A DNA stretch of 64,000 nt from Proteobacteria bacterium ST_bin11. Its GTDB lineage: Bacteria > Pseudomonadota > Gammaproteobacteria > Methylococcales > Methylomonadaceae. Every line of letters begins with the position of its first letter. The stretch's first letter is position 1. Of the stretch, positions 35,991 through 43,981 are shown piece by piece. Made by a program: the position numbers and the translations under genes. The notes under the pieces were generated by a model that ran no database searches, was not told the origin of the DNA, and was given only the letters and a program-made list of their open reading frames with translations. The DNA is taken from contig MSXO01000053.1 in NCBI GenBank assembly GCA_002083615.1, positions 1-64,000 on the forward strand, read 5' to 3'.

Positions 35991-36500
35991 TCATTGCGCC
36001 GGCAAGGCCAGCTTGTAGCCGCTGTGCCGGGCTTGGTTCAGCCAATACTCGGCTTTTTCCTGCTGTTCCAGATCGGGGCTGGTCGCATGGACCCGGTACA
36101 GCATGTATTGGGCATGGGCGTGGCCTTGGCGGGCGGCTTTTTCGAACCAGCGCGCCGCCAGCGCCATGTCTTGCGGGCCGCCCAGCCCCAGGTAATACAG
36201 TTCGCCCAGCAGGGCTTCGCTGTTGGCATCGCCAAAATTGGCGGCGCGATGGCACCAATCGAAGGCTTGGGCAAAATTGATTTTGCGCAGTTTGTCGCCG
36301 TTGCGGTAGGCGTAACAGTTTTCATTGGCTACGGTCGCTTCCGAGTCATGGCCGATGAAAGCGGGCTGGCAAGCGCTGCAACATATTGCGGCCAGCGCCA
36401 GACTGGCTGCTCTCGTTCCCCTGCTCCTGCGTGGGAACCAGAACAACAAGGGGCTTAGCATGGTCACTACGCGCCGCGTTTTAACCTGGTTGTGACTCAT
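35991..36500 (-). CDS. Sel1-repeat lipoprotein with a repeat inserted in its signal region
   Basis: The ATG at 36500 overlaps the secretin stop (ATGA), giving 169 residues. A lipobox-like stretch LAAICCSAC marks a lipoprotein signal, but the N-region is odd: between VVTMLSPLL and AASLALAAI the residues FWFPRRSRGTR are encoded by a degenerate GTTCCCACGC-type palindrome (about 36405-36440), so the hydrophobic core is split. The mature part has Sel1/TPR-like repeats (ANSEALLGELYYLGLGG-like, AARWFEKAARQGHAHAQYML). Proteins like this act as pilotins or scaffolds for secretins (compare TPR proteins of pilus loci). Whether export still works is unknown. Confidence 0.7.
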   Translation of the reverse strand: MSHNQVKTRRVVTMLSPLLFWFPRRSRGTRAASLALAAICCSACQPAFIGHDSEATVANENCYAYRNGDKLRKINFAQAFDWCHRAANFGDANSEALLGELYYLGLGGPQDMALAARWFEKAARQGHAHAQYMLYRVHATSPDLEQQEKAEYWLNQARHSGYKLALPAQ

Positions 36501-38353
36501 TGTTCTGTCACCCCTAAGCGCGGCGGGGCGCAAAACTCGCCGCACACCGGTTCGTCGGAATTTTCCGGCTTGGGCACCGGTTTGGCTTGCATGGCGGTGT
36601 CCGGTGCATAGCGGTGGTATTTATCCGTCGGGTCGTATTCTGGGTGGGTATCGCCGCCTTGGTTCAGCACATAGGGCGTAATTAACAACACCATTTCCGA
36701 TTTGCTGTCGGCGTCGACAGTCTGTCTAAACACGTTGCCGAGCAGCGGGATGTCGGCAAGGTAGGGTACCTTGCGTCGGTCACGAGAAAATCTGTCGCGA
36801 ATCAAACCGCCCACGGCGACGGTGTAGCCGTGTCTAGCGAAAATTTCGCCTTCCATGCGTGCGGTGGTAACGGTATCCACCGGCAATTCCACCACAACTC
36901 CACCGGTGCCATTCGTTACCGGAATGGATGCGGCTCCCTCGTTTAGTGTGGAATTTTCCTGTCTGAGCTGGATGTGGATAGTACCGTCGGCATTGATGTG
37001 TGGGGTGACTTCCAGGGTGGTACCGATTTCCTTTAGCTCGGTTTCCGGGGTGGTGATGGTGCGGGTGGTGTTGAGGTTATCGATATTGTCGATGGAATAA
37101 CCGCGCACCATGATACGTTCTTCGCCGACGAACAAGTTGGCCGGGCGATGATTGGAGGCTACCAGCATTGGATTGGAAACCACGTTGACGCGGTTGTTTT
37201 TTTCCAAAAACTCGATATTGGCTTTGACTTTGTCGCTAAGAAATTCGTAAACAAAGCTGCCGCCACCGGTCATGGCGGCCGCGCCACCCAAAATCAGCGG
37301 GTTGAGGCTGTTGCCTTGGACTTTGGTGTCTTTTATTTCGAAATTAAACAGGGAAGAAAAATCTTCACCGACCTTGACGTCGATGATTTTCATTTCCAGC
37401 ATCACTTGGTTCTGCGGCTTGTCCAGTTGATCGACCAGGCTGGAAATGCTTTTCAGAATGGCCGGGTCACTGGTTTTGACGATCAATTGGTTATGTTCGG
37501 CGTTAACGGTGACGAAGATGATTTTGTTGATGCCGGAGACTTCCGACAACTGACCGGGATCGACACGCTTGCCGTCGGCACCGAGTTCAGCGAGTTGTTC
37601 GACGCTTAAATCCTTGGGCACAGTTTCGCGGATACCTTGTTGCATGTTCCCGTAAACGCCGCCCATACCGCCTTGTCCGCCCATGCCGCCGGAAAAGCGA
37701 TTGTTGCGTCCGCCAAACATATTGCCGGCGTTGCCGCCACCGAAACCGCCTTGAAAACCACCACCGAAGCCACCGCCCATGCCACCCATGCCACCCATGC
37801 CGCCGCCGAAGCCGCCCATGCCACGGTTATTGCCGAAACCCCCGCCACGGCTGTTGCCGCCCATGCCGCCCATGCCGCTCAACATCATGGCGTTGCCGTA
37901 GGATACCCGCACCCGATTCCCATAGAGACTTTCGATAGCCATAGCCACAGCAATCACATTGGGATTGCGCAATTGAAACACTTTGACATTGTCGTCTTGG
38001 CCCATCACCAAGTCTTTACCGTATTCTTCCTTGGTCATTAGCCTAAACGTGCCGGCATCGCCATCATCCCGGCGATACCAAAGATCGCTGATGCGGCAAA
38101 TGGTGCGGATCGCGTCTTCCAAGCTGATTTTTTTCAAAAAAACCGTCACATTTTTTTTGCCGGCTTCCGGGGTGGCGACAATGTTGACGCTGGCATCTTC
38201 GGACAACACGCGGATGATGTCCGAGACCTGCGAGTTTTTAAACTCCAGCTCCTGGATTTCAAACGCCTTAGGGTTAGCAAAGCTGCTAACGCTTGCCGAC
38301 AGCAGCATGAGCATGGAGAACACCTTGATGTGCCCGAGTTTTACGATTTTCAA
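36497..38353 (-). CDS. Secretin (PilQ/GspD/MshL family) with a Gly/Met-rich insert
   Basis: The outer-membrane channel of the fibre system. It seems to start at TTG (38353) with GAGGG 5 bases upstream; a downstream ATG at codon 14 is possible. The signal peptide is MLMLLSASVSSFA. Residues 30-150 form N-terminal secretin/TonB-like short domains (N0, N1); residues 160-240 are a low-complexity region made of MGG, FGG and NRG repeats; the secretin domain follows, with VPYLADIPLLGNVFRQ and VLLITPYVL. The 618 residues suit MshL/PilQ. It is the first gene of the pilus operon. The Gly/Met-rich loop falls between N-domains and is not usual for PilQ. Confidence 0.88.
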   Translation of the reverse strand: MKIVKLGHIKVFSMLMLLSASVSSFANPKAFEIQELEFKNSQVSDIIRVLSEDASVNIVATPEAGKKNVTVFLKKISLEDAIRTICRISDLWYRRDDGDAGTFRLMTKEEYGKDLVMGQDDNVKVFQLRNPNVIAVAMAIESLYGNRVRVSYGNAMMLSGMGGMGGNSRGGGFGNNRGMGGFGGGMGGMGGMGGGFGGGFQGGFGGGNAGNMFGGRNNRFSGGMGGQGGMGGVYGNMQQGIRETVPKDLSVEQLAELGADGKRVDPGQLSEVSGINKIIFVTVNAEHNQLIVKTSDPAILKSISSLVDQLDKPQNQVMLEMKIIDVKVGEDFSSLFNFEIKDTKVQGNSLNPLILGGAAAMTGGGSFVYEFLSDKVKANIEFLEKNNRVNVVSNPMLVASNHRPANLFVGEERIMVRGYSIDNIDNLNTTRTITTPETELKEIGTTLEVTPHINADGTIHIQLRQENSTLNEGAASIPVTNGTGGVVVELPVDTVTTARMEGEIFARHGYTVAVGGLIRDRFSRDRRKVPYLADIPLLGNVFRQTVDADSKSEMVLLITPYVLNQGGDTHPEYDPTDKYHRYAPDTAMQAKPVPKPENSDEPVCGEFCAPPRLGVTEQ

Positions 38354-38939
38354 TTACACCCTCAGTAATTTGATAATTCATGTTTTGCACTTATCGACAG
38401 ACGTGACGCGTTCTGGCTATCAGGCCACAAGGCGTATGCCGCTTTGTCTTCAGCCGGCTGTTTGGCGTTTGGATATAAAGATGCTTCCGTCATCGGGTAA
38501 AAACCGTCGTCTAAGCGGTCCTTGCTCAAGTCCAAACCGCATGGATAAGTCGAAGCGGGCTTTCCATGGCCTTGGATACCCGCATTCAGGCGGGAACCAC
38601 GGTTGATTAGGTCTGACAGAAGCATCTTTATAGTCAATTCGCCATAGCACAAAATGGCGCGCATTGTATGTCGGGGAATTCCCAGTTGTCGTTAGGAGTA
38701 AATCCCGAAATGTTGACCGACAATTTCAGAGGCTAGGGAATTTGGCGCAATACGTATCCGAAGCGCTTAAAAAATTTGAGCGCTTGGTGTTTTGGTTTAA
38801 GGATTTAGGTGGCGATCACGGCCGGCGATTCTGATCGTATTGCAACGCTGGGATAAGCGGCTCTTTTTGAAAAAGCCGGGCTGGGAGCGATTGTTTGAAT
38901 AGATCCTAAGATTGGGAGGCTAAACGGGAGCGGAAAAGC
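38354..38939. other. Intergenic region between ilvA and the secretin gene
   Basis: About 586 bases upstream of the pilus operon; its promoter should be here, and TTGACT occurs at about 38640 on the minus strand but without a good -10 at 17 bases. A 7-base stem AAGCGCT/AGCGCTT (38761-38785) lies downstream of ilvA without a T-tract. Several short palindromes are present; no gene is seen. Confidence 0.4.
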
Positions 38940-40478
38940 TTAGCAGCCGATGTCGGCAGATTCGCTGCCGCCGACAAACAGGCGATAGGCGGGATTGTCG
39001 GTTTCGGGTTGATAAGCTAGGCCCAAAACCGACAGACATTGTTCAAAGCGCTGGCGTTGTTCGCCGTCGATCTGTAAGCCTATCAAGACCTTGCCGAAGG
39101 CTGCGCCGTGATTGCGGTAATGAAACAAACTGATATTCCACTGACTGCCCAAAGACAGCAGAAACTTCAGCAGCGCACCGGGGCGCTCGGGGAATTGGAT
39201 GCTGTAGATGCTTTCCTTGAGCTCGAATGGCGCATGACCGCCGACCATATAGCGAATATGGTCTTTGGCCAGTTCGTTACCGGTCATGTCGGTTACCGGA
39301 AAGCCGTCTTCAAGCAATTGGGCGATGAGATGCTGCCGGTCGTTTTCTGCACCGCTGCTGCTGATACCGACAAAGACTTGGGCCATGCGCGCATCGAAAT
39401 AACGGTAATTGAATTCGGTGATGCTGCGCTTGCCGATCATTTTGCAAAATCGCAAAAAGCTGCCCGGCAGCTCGGGTATTTCCACCGCCAGCAGGATTTC
39501 CCGATGCTCGCCGACCAAGGTGCGCTCGGCAACGTAACGCAGGCGGTCGAAGTTGATATTGGCGCCGCTGTCGATGGCAATCAGGGTGTGTTGTTGTAGA
39601 TGCTGTTGTTCGGCGTATTTTTTCAAACCCGCCACCGCCAAAGCGCCAGCCGGCTCGGCGACTGAGCGGGTGTCATCGAAGATGTCTTTGATCGCCGCGC
39701 AAATCTCGTCGGTACTGACGGTAATCACTTGATCGACGAACTGCCGGGCAATGCGAAACGGTTCCTCGCCAATCTGCTTGACCGCCACGCCATCGGCGAA
39801 CAAACCGACTTGGTCCAATATGACCCGCTGATCAGCCATTAGCGCCTGATTTAAACAATCGGCGTCGTCCGGTTCGACTGCGATGACTTTGACTTCCGGG
39901 CGCACGAATTTGACGTAGGCGGCGATACCGGCCACCAGTCCGCCGCCGCCGACCGGCACAAATATCGCGTGAATATCGCCGGTATGCTGCCGCAGAATTT
40001 CCATCCCGACTGTCCCTTGCCCGGCTATGACTTCCGGGTCGTCGTAGGGATGGATGAAGGTCATGCCTTTTTCCGCAACCAACTCCATGGCATGGGCGTA
40101 GGCATCGTCGTAAGAATCGCCGTGCAACACGATTTTCGCGCCGCGCGCCTTGACCGACTTAATCTTGATTTCCGGGGTGGTTTTTGGCATGACTATCAGG
40201 GCTTTGATCCCTAATTTTTTGGCCGCCAGCGCCACACCTTGCGCATGGTTACCAGCGGACGCGGCGATCACGCCATGGGCCGTTTGTTCGGGGCTTAAAG
40301 AAGCGATTTTGTTATAGGCACCACGCAGTTTAAAGGAAAACACCGGCTGTAAATCTTCGCGTTTTAGATAGACCTTGTTGTTGGTTTTCTCCGACAAGGT
40401 CGCGGCAAAATCCAGTGGGGTTTCCTCGGCAACGTCGTAGACTTTTGCCCGCAATATTTTTTCTATGTATGTTTGCAT
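38940..40478 (-). CDS. ilvA: Biosynthetic threonine ammonia-lyase
   Basis: Turns threonine into 2-oxobutanoate, the first step of isoleucine synthesis. The ATG at 40478 has GAGG 8 bases upstream and gives 512 residues, matching E. coli IlvA (514). The PLP lysine is in VFSFKLRGAYNK (K50), and the glycine-rich PLP phosphate loop is VPVGGGGLVAG. The C-terminal 180 residues hold two ACT-like regulatory domains (EIPELPGSFLRFC, FPERPGALLKFL) that bind isoleucine and valine, which makes it the biosynthetic, feedback-controlled form. Convergent or distant to neighbours; likely alone. Confidence 0.96.
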   Translation of the reverse strand: MQTYIEKILRAKVYDVAEETPLDFAATLSEKTNNKVYLKREDLQPVFSFKLRGAYNKIASLSPEQTAHGVIAASAGNHAQGVALAAKKLGIKALIVMPKTTPEIKIKSVKARGAKIVLHGDSYDDAYAHAMELVAEKGMTFIHPYDDPEVIAGQGTVGMEILRQHTGDIHAIFVPVGGGGLVAGIAAYVKFVRPEVKVIAVEPDDADCLNQALMADQRVILDQVGLFADGVAVKQIGEEPFRIARQFVDQVITVSTDEICAAIKDIFDDTRSVAEPAGALAVAGLKKYAEQQHLQQHTLIAIDSGANINFDRLRYVAERTLVGEHREILLAVEIPELPGSFLRFCKMIGKRSITEFNYRYFDARMAQVFVGISSSGAENDRQHLIAQLLEDGFPVTDMTGNELAKDHIRYMVGGHAPFELKESIYSIQFPERPGALLKFLLSLGSQWNISLFHYRNHGAAFGKVLIGLQIDGEQRQRFEQCLSVLGLAYQPETDNPAYRLFVGGSESADIGC

Positions 40479-40668
40479 TATTGTCCTCGGCAACTGCTGG
40501 CGCAATTGCCGTCCATGCGTTGGTCCTGGGGCTGTTTAGGCGAAGCTGCCTGGAGCCGTGTCGGCGCAAAAACTGCTGAGAGATCAGCGTCAATCGGTTA
40601 TTATCCCACACAATGACGGGTTAAACGCCGTGTCAGATTTATAAGAGCAATCCATCAGGACCATCACC

Positions 40669-41346
40669 ATGACTCAAGACGAATTAAAAAAACAAGTCGC
40701 TCAGGCTGCCCTGCAATACTTAAAAAACGTGCCCATCATCGGTATGGGAACCGGCTCGACCGTCACCCATTTGATTAACCTGCTGGCGGACTGCGATTTC
40801 AAAAGAGACATCGAAGGTGCAGTTTCCAGCTCGGCTAAAACCACCGAGCATTTGCAATCCATCGGCATTCGCGTTATCGAACTGAATCAATCCGGCGATC
40901 TGGATATTTATGTGGACGGTGCAGATGAAGTCACTCCGCACAAGAAAATGCTGAAAGGCGGCGGCGGCGCGTTGACACGCGAGAAAATCATCGCCGGCGC
41001 CAGCAAGAAATTTGTCTGTATCGTGGACGAAAGCAAATGCGTGGATGTGATGGGCAAGTTTCCATTGCCGGTTGAAGTGTTGCCATTATCGCGCAGCTTC
41101 GTCGCCCGCCAATTGGTTAAGCTGGGCGGTCAACCCGAATTGCGCATGAACAAAGAGACTGGCGTCAGCTATATCACCGACAACGCTTGCGAGATTCTGG
41201 ATGTGCATAATTTGAGCATCCTGGACCCTGTGGAGCTGGAAAAAACCATTAACAACATCCCCGGCGTGATCACCAACGGCCTGTTTGCGATCCGGGCCGC
41301 GGATGTGGTGTTGGTGGGTAAAGGCAGTGAAGTGATCACTTACTAA
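40669..41346 (+). CDS. rpiA: Ribose-5-phosphate isomerase A
   Basis: Interconverts ribose 5-phosphate and ribulose 5-phosphate in the pentose phosphate and ribulose-monophosphate cycles. The 225-residue protein has the substrate loop GMGTGST, the catalytic segment YVDGADEV, the LKGGGGALTREK motif and CIVDESK. Length is that of E. coli RpiA (219) within a few residues. It is divergent from ilvA and followed by a strong stem-loop. Confidence 0.97.
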   Translation: MTQDELKKQVAQAALQYLKNVPIIGMGTGSTVTHLINLLADCDFKRDIEGAVSSSAKTTEHLQSIGIRVIELNQSGDLDIYVDGADEVTPHKKMLKGGGGALTREKIIAGASKKFVCIVDESKCVDVMGKFPLPVEVLPLSRSFVARQLVKLGGQPELRMNKETGVSYITDNACEILDVHNLSILDPVELEKTINNIPGVITNGLFAIRAADVVLVGKGSEVITY

Positions 41347-41364
41347 ACCGCTTCACCCGCTCCC

Positions 41365-41396
41365 GATTCAGCTTATCCGCAGCGATAAGCTGAATC
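41365..41396. terminator. Perfect 13-bp stem-loop after rpiA
   Basis: GATTCAGCTTATC, loop CGCAGC, GATAAGCTGAATC: a perfect stem 19 bases after the rpiA stop. It lacks a T-tract, so it may work as an mRNA-stabilising or rho-assisted terminator, or as part of the fhs leader 160 bases on. Confidence 0.6.
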
Positions 41397-41553
41397 GCCG
41401 AAATGCCGGAAGCGCACTTACCAACTAGGCGCTTACGGCGTTTCGCCATTATATTTCTGGCTGCCTAAGCCGTTGAACTCTACAATATCCGCCCATTGCA
41501 GCCGCCAGCTGCTCCGCTTTTGCAACACTTCTCAGAGTATTTTAGGAATCACC

Positions 41554-43227
41554 ATGTCTGACATTGAAATTGCCCAACAGGCAACTATGCGCCCTATTAT
41601 CGATTTGGCCGGCGAAAAATTCGGTATTCCCGCCGAACATCTGGACCCTTACGGTCATTACAAAGCCAAAATCTCCCTGGAATATGTCAACAGCCTGACC
41701 GATAAAACCGACGGCAAACTGATTTTGGTGACCGCGATCAGCCCCACACCAGCCGGCGAAGGTAAAACCACTACCACGGTGGGCTTGGGCGATGCACTAA
41801 ATAGGCTGGGTAAAAAAACCATTATCTGTCTGCGCGAGCCTTCATTGGGCCCCTGCTTTGGTGTAAAAGGCGGCGCGGCCGGCGGCGGTTATGCGCAAGT
41901 GGTGCCGATGGAAGACATCAATCTGCATTTTACCGGGGACTTCCACGCCATCGGCGTGGCGCATAACCTGTTGTCCGCGTTGATAGACAACCATATCAAT
42001 CACGGCAATAAGCTGGACATCGACCCGCGCCGCATCCAATGGAAACGGGTGATCGATATGAACGACCGGGCGCTGCGCAAAATTACTATCGGTCAGGGCG
42101 GTCCAGCGAATGGCTATTTACGTGAAGATGGCTTCGACATTGTCGTGGCCTCGGAAGTAATGGCAATTTTGTGTCTAGCCACTAGTCGTTCCGACTTGAA
42201 AGAGCGTTTGGGCCGCATCGTCATCGGCTACCAATCCGATAAACTCACGCCGGTTTATGCCAGCGACCTGAAGGCCCAGGGCGCGATGGCCGCGATCTTA
42301 AAAGACGCCATCAAGCCCAACCTGGTGCAAACGCTGGAAAACAATCTGGCGATCATCCACGGCGGCCCGTTTGCGAATATCGCCCACGGCTGCAACACCG
42401 TCACCGCCACCAAAACCGCCCTAAAACTAGCCGACTATGCGGTGACCGAAGCCGGCTTTGGTGCGGACTTGGGCGCGGAGAAATTTCTGAACATCAAATG
42501 CCGCATGGCCGGTTTAAAACCGTCGGCGGTCGTATTGGTAGCTACCGTGCGCGCTTTGAAGTTTCACGGCGGTGTAGCTAAAGACGAACTGAACCAAGAA
42601 AATTTGGCTGCGCTGGAAACGGGTTTTGCCAATCTGGAACGCCATTTAACTAACATTACCCAGCATTACGGCTTGCCCTGCGTGGTTAGTATCAATCATT
42701 TTACTTTCGACACCGACGCCGAAATCGCCTTACTGCAGAAGAAATGCGAATCGCTGGGGGTTAAATGCGTAGTCGCTACGCATTGGGCCCACGGCGGTGC
42801 CGGCGCGGAACAGTTGGCTCAAGAAATCGTGAACATCGTCGATCATCGCGAGCCCGGCTTTAGCTATGTTTACGACAGCGAGTTGCCGTTGTGGAATAAA
42901 ATTGAGGCCATCGCCACGAAGCTTTACGGCGCGGCCACAATCAGCGCCAGCCCGAAAATCGTCGCCGAACTCAAGGCTTTGCAAGCCAACTACGGTCATT
43001 TCCCGGTCTGTATGGCCAAAACCCAAATGTCGTTTTCCACCAATCCCAATGCCAAAGGCGCGCCGACTGAGCATGTTGTGGAAATCAATGAAGTGCGCTT
43101 AGCCAATGGCGCCGGCTTTATCGTAGCGATTGCCGGGGACATGATGACCATGCCGGGGCTACCCAAATTTCCAGCGGCGGAGCGCATCGATATTAGCGAT
43201 GACGGCGTGATCAGCGGTTTGTTTTGA
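41554..43227 (+). CDS. fhs: Formate--tetrahydrofolate ligase
   Basis: Makes 10-formyl-tetrahydrofolate from formate, THF and ATP, feeding one-carbon units into the serine cycle or purine synthesis. The start at ATG 41554 (after AGGA) gives 557 residues, the usual 555-560. Signatures: TPAGEGKTTTTVGL (ATP loop), SLGPCFGVKGGAAGGGY and the FTGDFHAI motif. The enzyme is common in methylotrophs and acetogens. It is monocistronic here, between the rpiA stem-loop and the chemotaxis locus. Confidence 0.97.
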   Translation: MSDIEIAQQATMRPIIDLAGEKFGIPAEHLDPYGHYKAKISLEYVNSLTDKTDGKLILVTAISPTPAGEGKTTTTVGLGDALNRLGKKTIICLREPSLGPCFGVKGGAAGGGYAQVVPMEDINLHFTGDFHAIGVAHNLLSALIDNHINHGNKLDIDPRRIQWKRVIDMNDRALRKITIGQGGPANGYLREDGFDIVVASEVMAILCLATSRSDLKERLGRIVIGYQSDKLTPVYASDLKAQGAMAAILKDAIKPNLVQTLENNLAIIHGGPFANIAHGCNTVTATKTALKLADYAVTEAGFGADLGAEKFLNIKCRMAGLKPSAVVLVATVRALKFHGGVAKDELNQENLAALETGFANLERHLTNITQHYGLPCVVSINHFTFDTDAEIALLQKKCESLGVKCVVATHWAHGGAGAEQLAQEIVNIVDHREPGFSYVYDSELPLWNKIEAIATKLYGAATISASPKIVAELKALQANYGHFPVCMAKTQMSFSTNPNAKGAPTEHVVEINEVRLANGAGFIVAIAGDMMTMPGLPKFPAAERIDISDDGVISGLF

Positions 43228-43424
43228 AATTTAAGCTAAAGGGAAACGGCGCACATATCGATCAATTGGTAATGCGCGGTTTGCGGGTAGAAGCGATGTG
43301 GAGGAGGCTTAAAGTGGTATTGCCTATTTGCGCATAGAACGATGAAAAGCGCTGCTTACCGGCCTTGACTTGGCCTAAGCCCTCAACAACCGAATAGGGT
43401 GTGAGGGCGCATAGACCGAGCAAT

Positions 43425-43964
43425 TTAATTGGCGAGCATTGGCTCTTGCGTTTGCGTTAAAGCGCCCAAGAGCGACAATTCATCCAGGGACAATACCCGA
43501 TTGATGGCAAGCAAGATGATGAACACATCCTCAACACGCGCCATGGCTTGGATGAAATCGGTACGAATATCCGTGCCAAAATCCGGTGCCGGCTGGATAT
43601 TTACGGGCGGAATTTCCAATATTTCTCGGACTTCATCGACCAACATGCCAATGAGTTGCGCACCTTCACTGCCCTCTACCGCCACCAACACAATACAACT
43701 GCGTTTACTGACATCCGAGCAATGCCGACTCAGCCGCGCCGATAAATCAATCACCGGCACCACACTCCCGCGCAAATTAATCACACCATGAATGTAGTCC
43801 GGGGTTAACGGCACCTTGGTTACGTTTGCTATCTCGATAATTTCCTTTACATCGAGAATATTGACTGCAAAACTCTCGGTCCCCACTAAAAAGGTCAAAT
43901 ATTGACCCACCTGTTCTTGAACAGCCACTGCCTGGCTGGCCTCTCGTCGAATCAGATTACTCAT
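43425..43964 (-). CDS. cheW: CheW-type coupling protein
   Basis: Links chemoreceptors to the CheA kinase. The 179-residue protein consists of one CheW domain, with the typical VPLTPDYIHGVINLRGSVVP and MLVDEVREIL segments. A GGAG site is 10 bases before ATG. It is the last gene of the minus-strand chemotaxis operon, 17 bases after the receptor gene. Confidence 0.93.
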   Translation of the reverse strand: MSNLIRREASQAVAVQEQVGQYLTFLVGTESFAVNILDVKEIIEIANVTKVPLTPDYIHGVINLRGSVVPVIDLSARLSRHCSDVSKRSCIVLVAVEGSEGAQLIGMLVDEVREILEIPPVNIQPAPDFGTDIRTDFIQAMARVEDVFIILLAINRVLSLDELSLLGALTQTQEPMLAN

Positions 43965-43981
43965 GGTCTGTTCTCCAGAGA

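Noticed and set aside
38761..38785. Hairpin AAGCGCT/AGCGCTT as terminator of ilvA
   Set aside because: No T-tract on the transcript side and a long loop; kept only as a remark in the intergenic entry.
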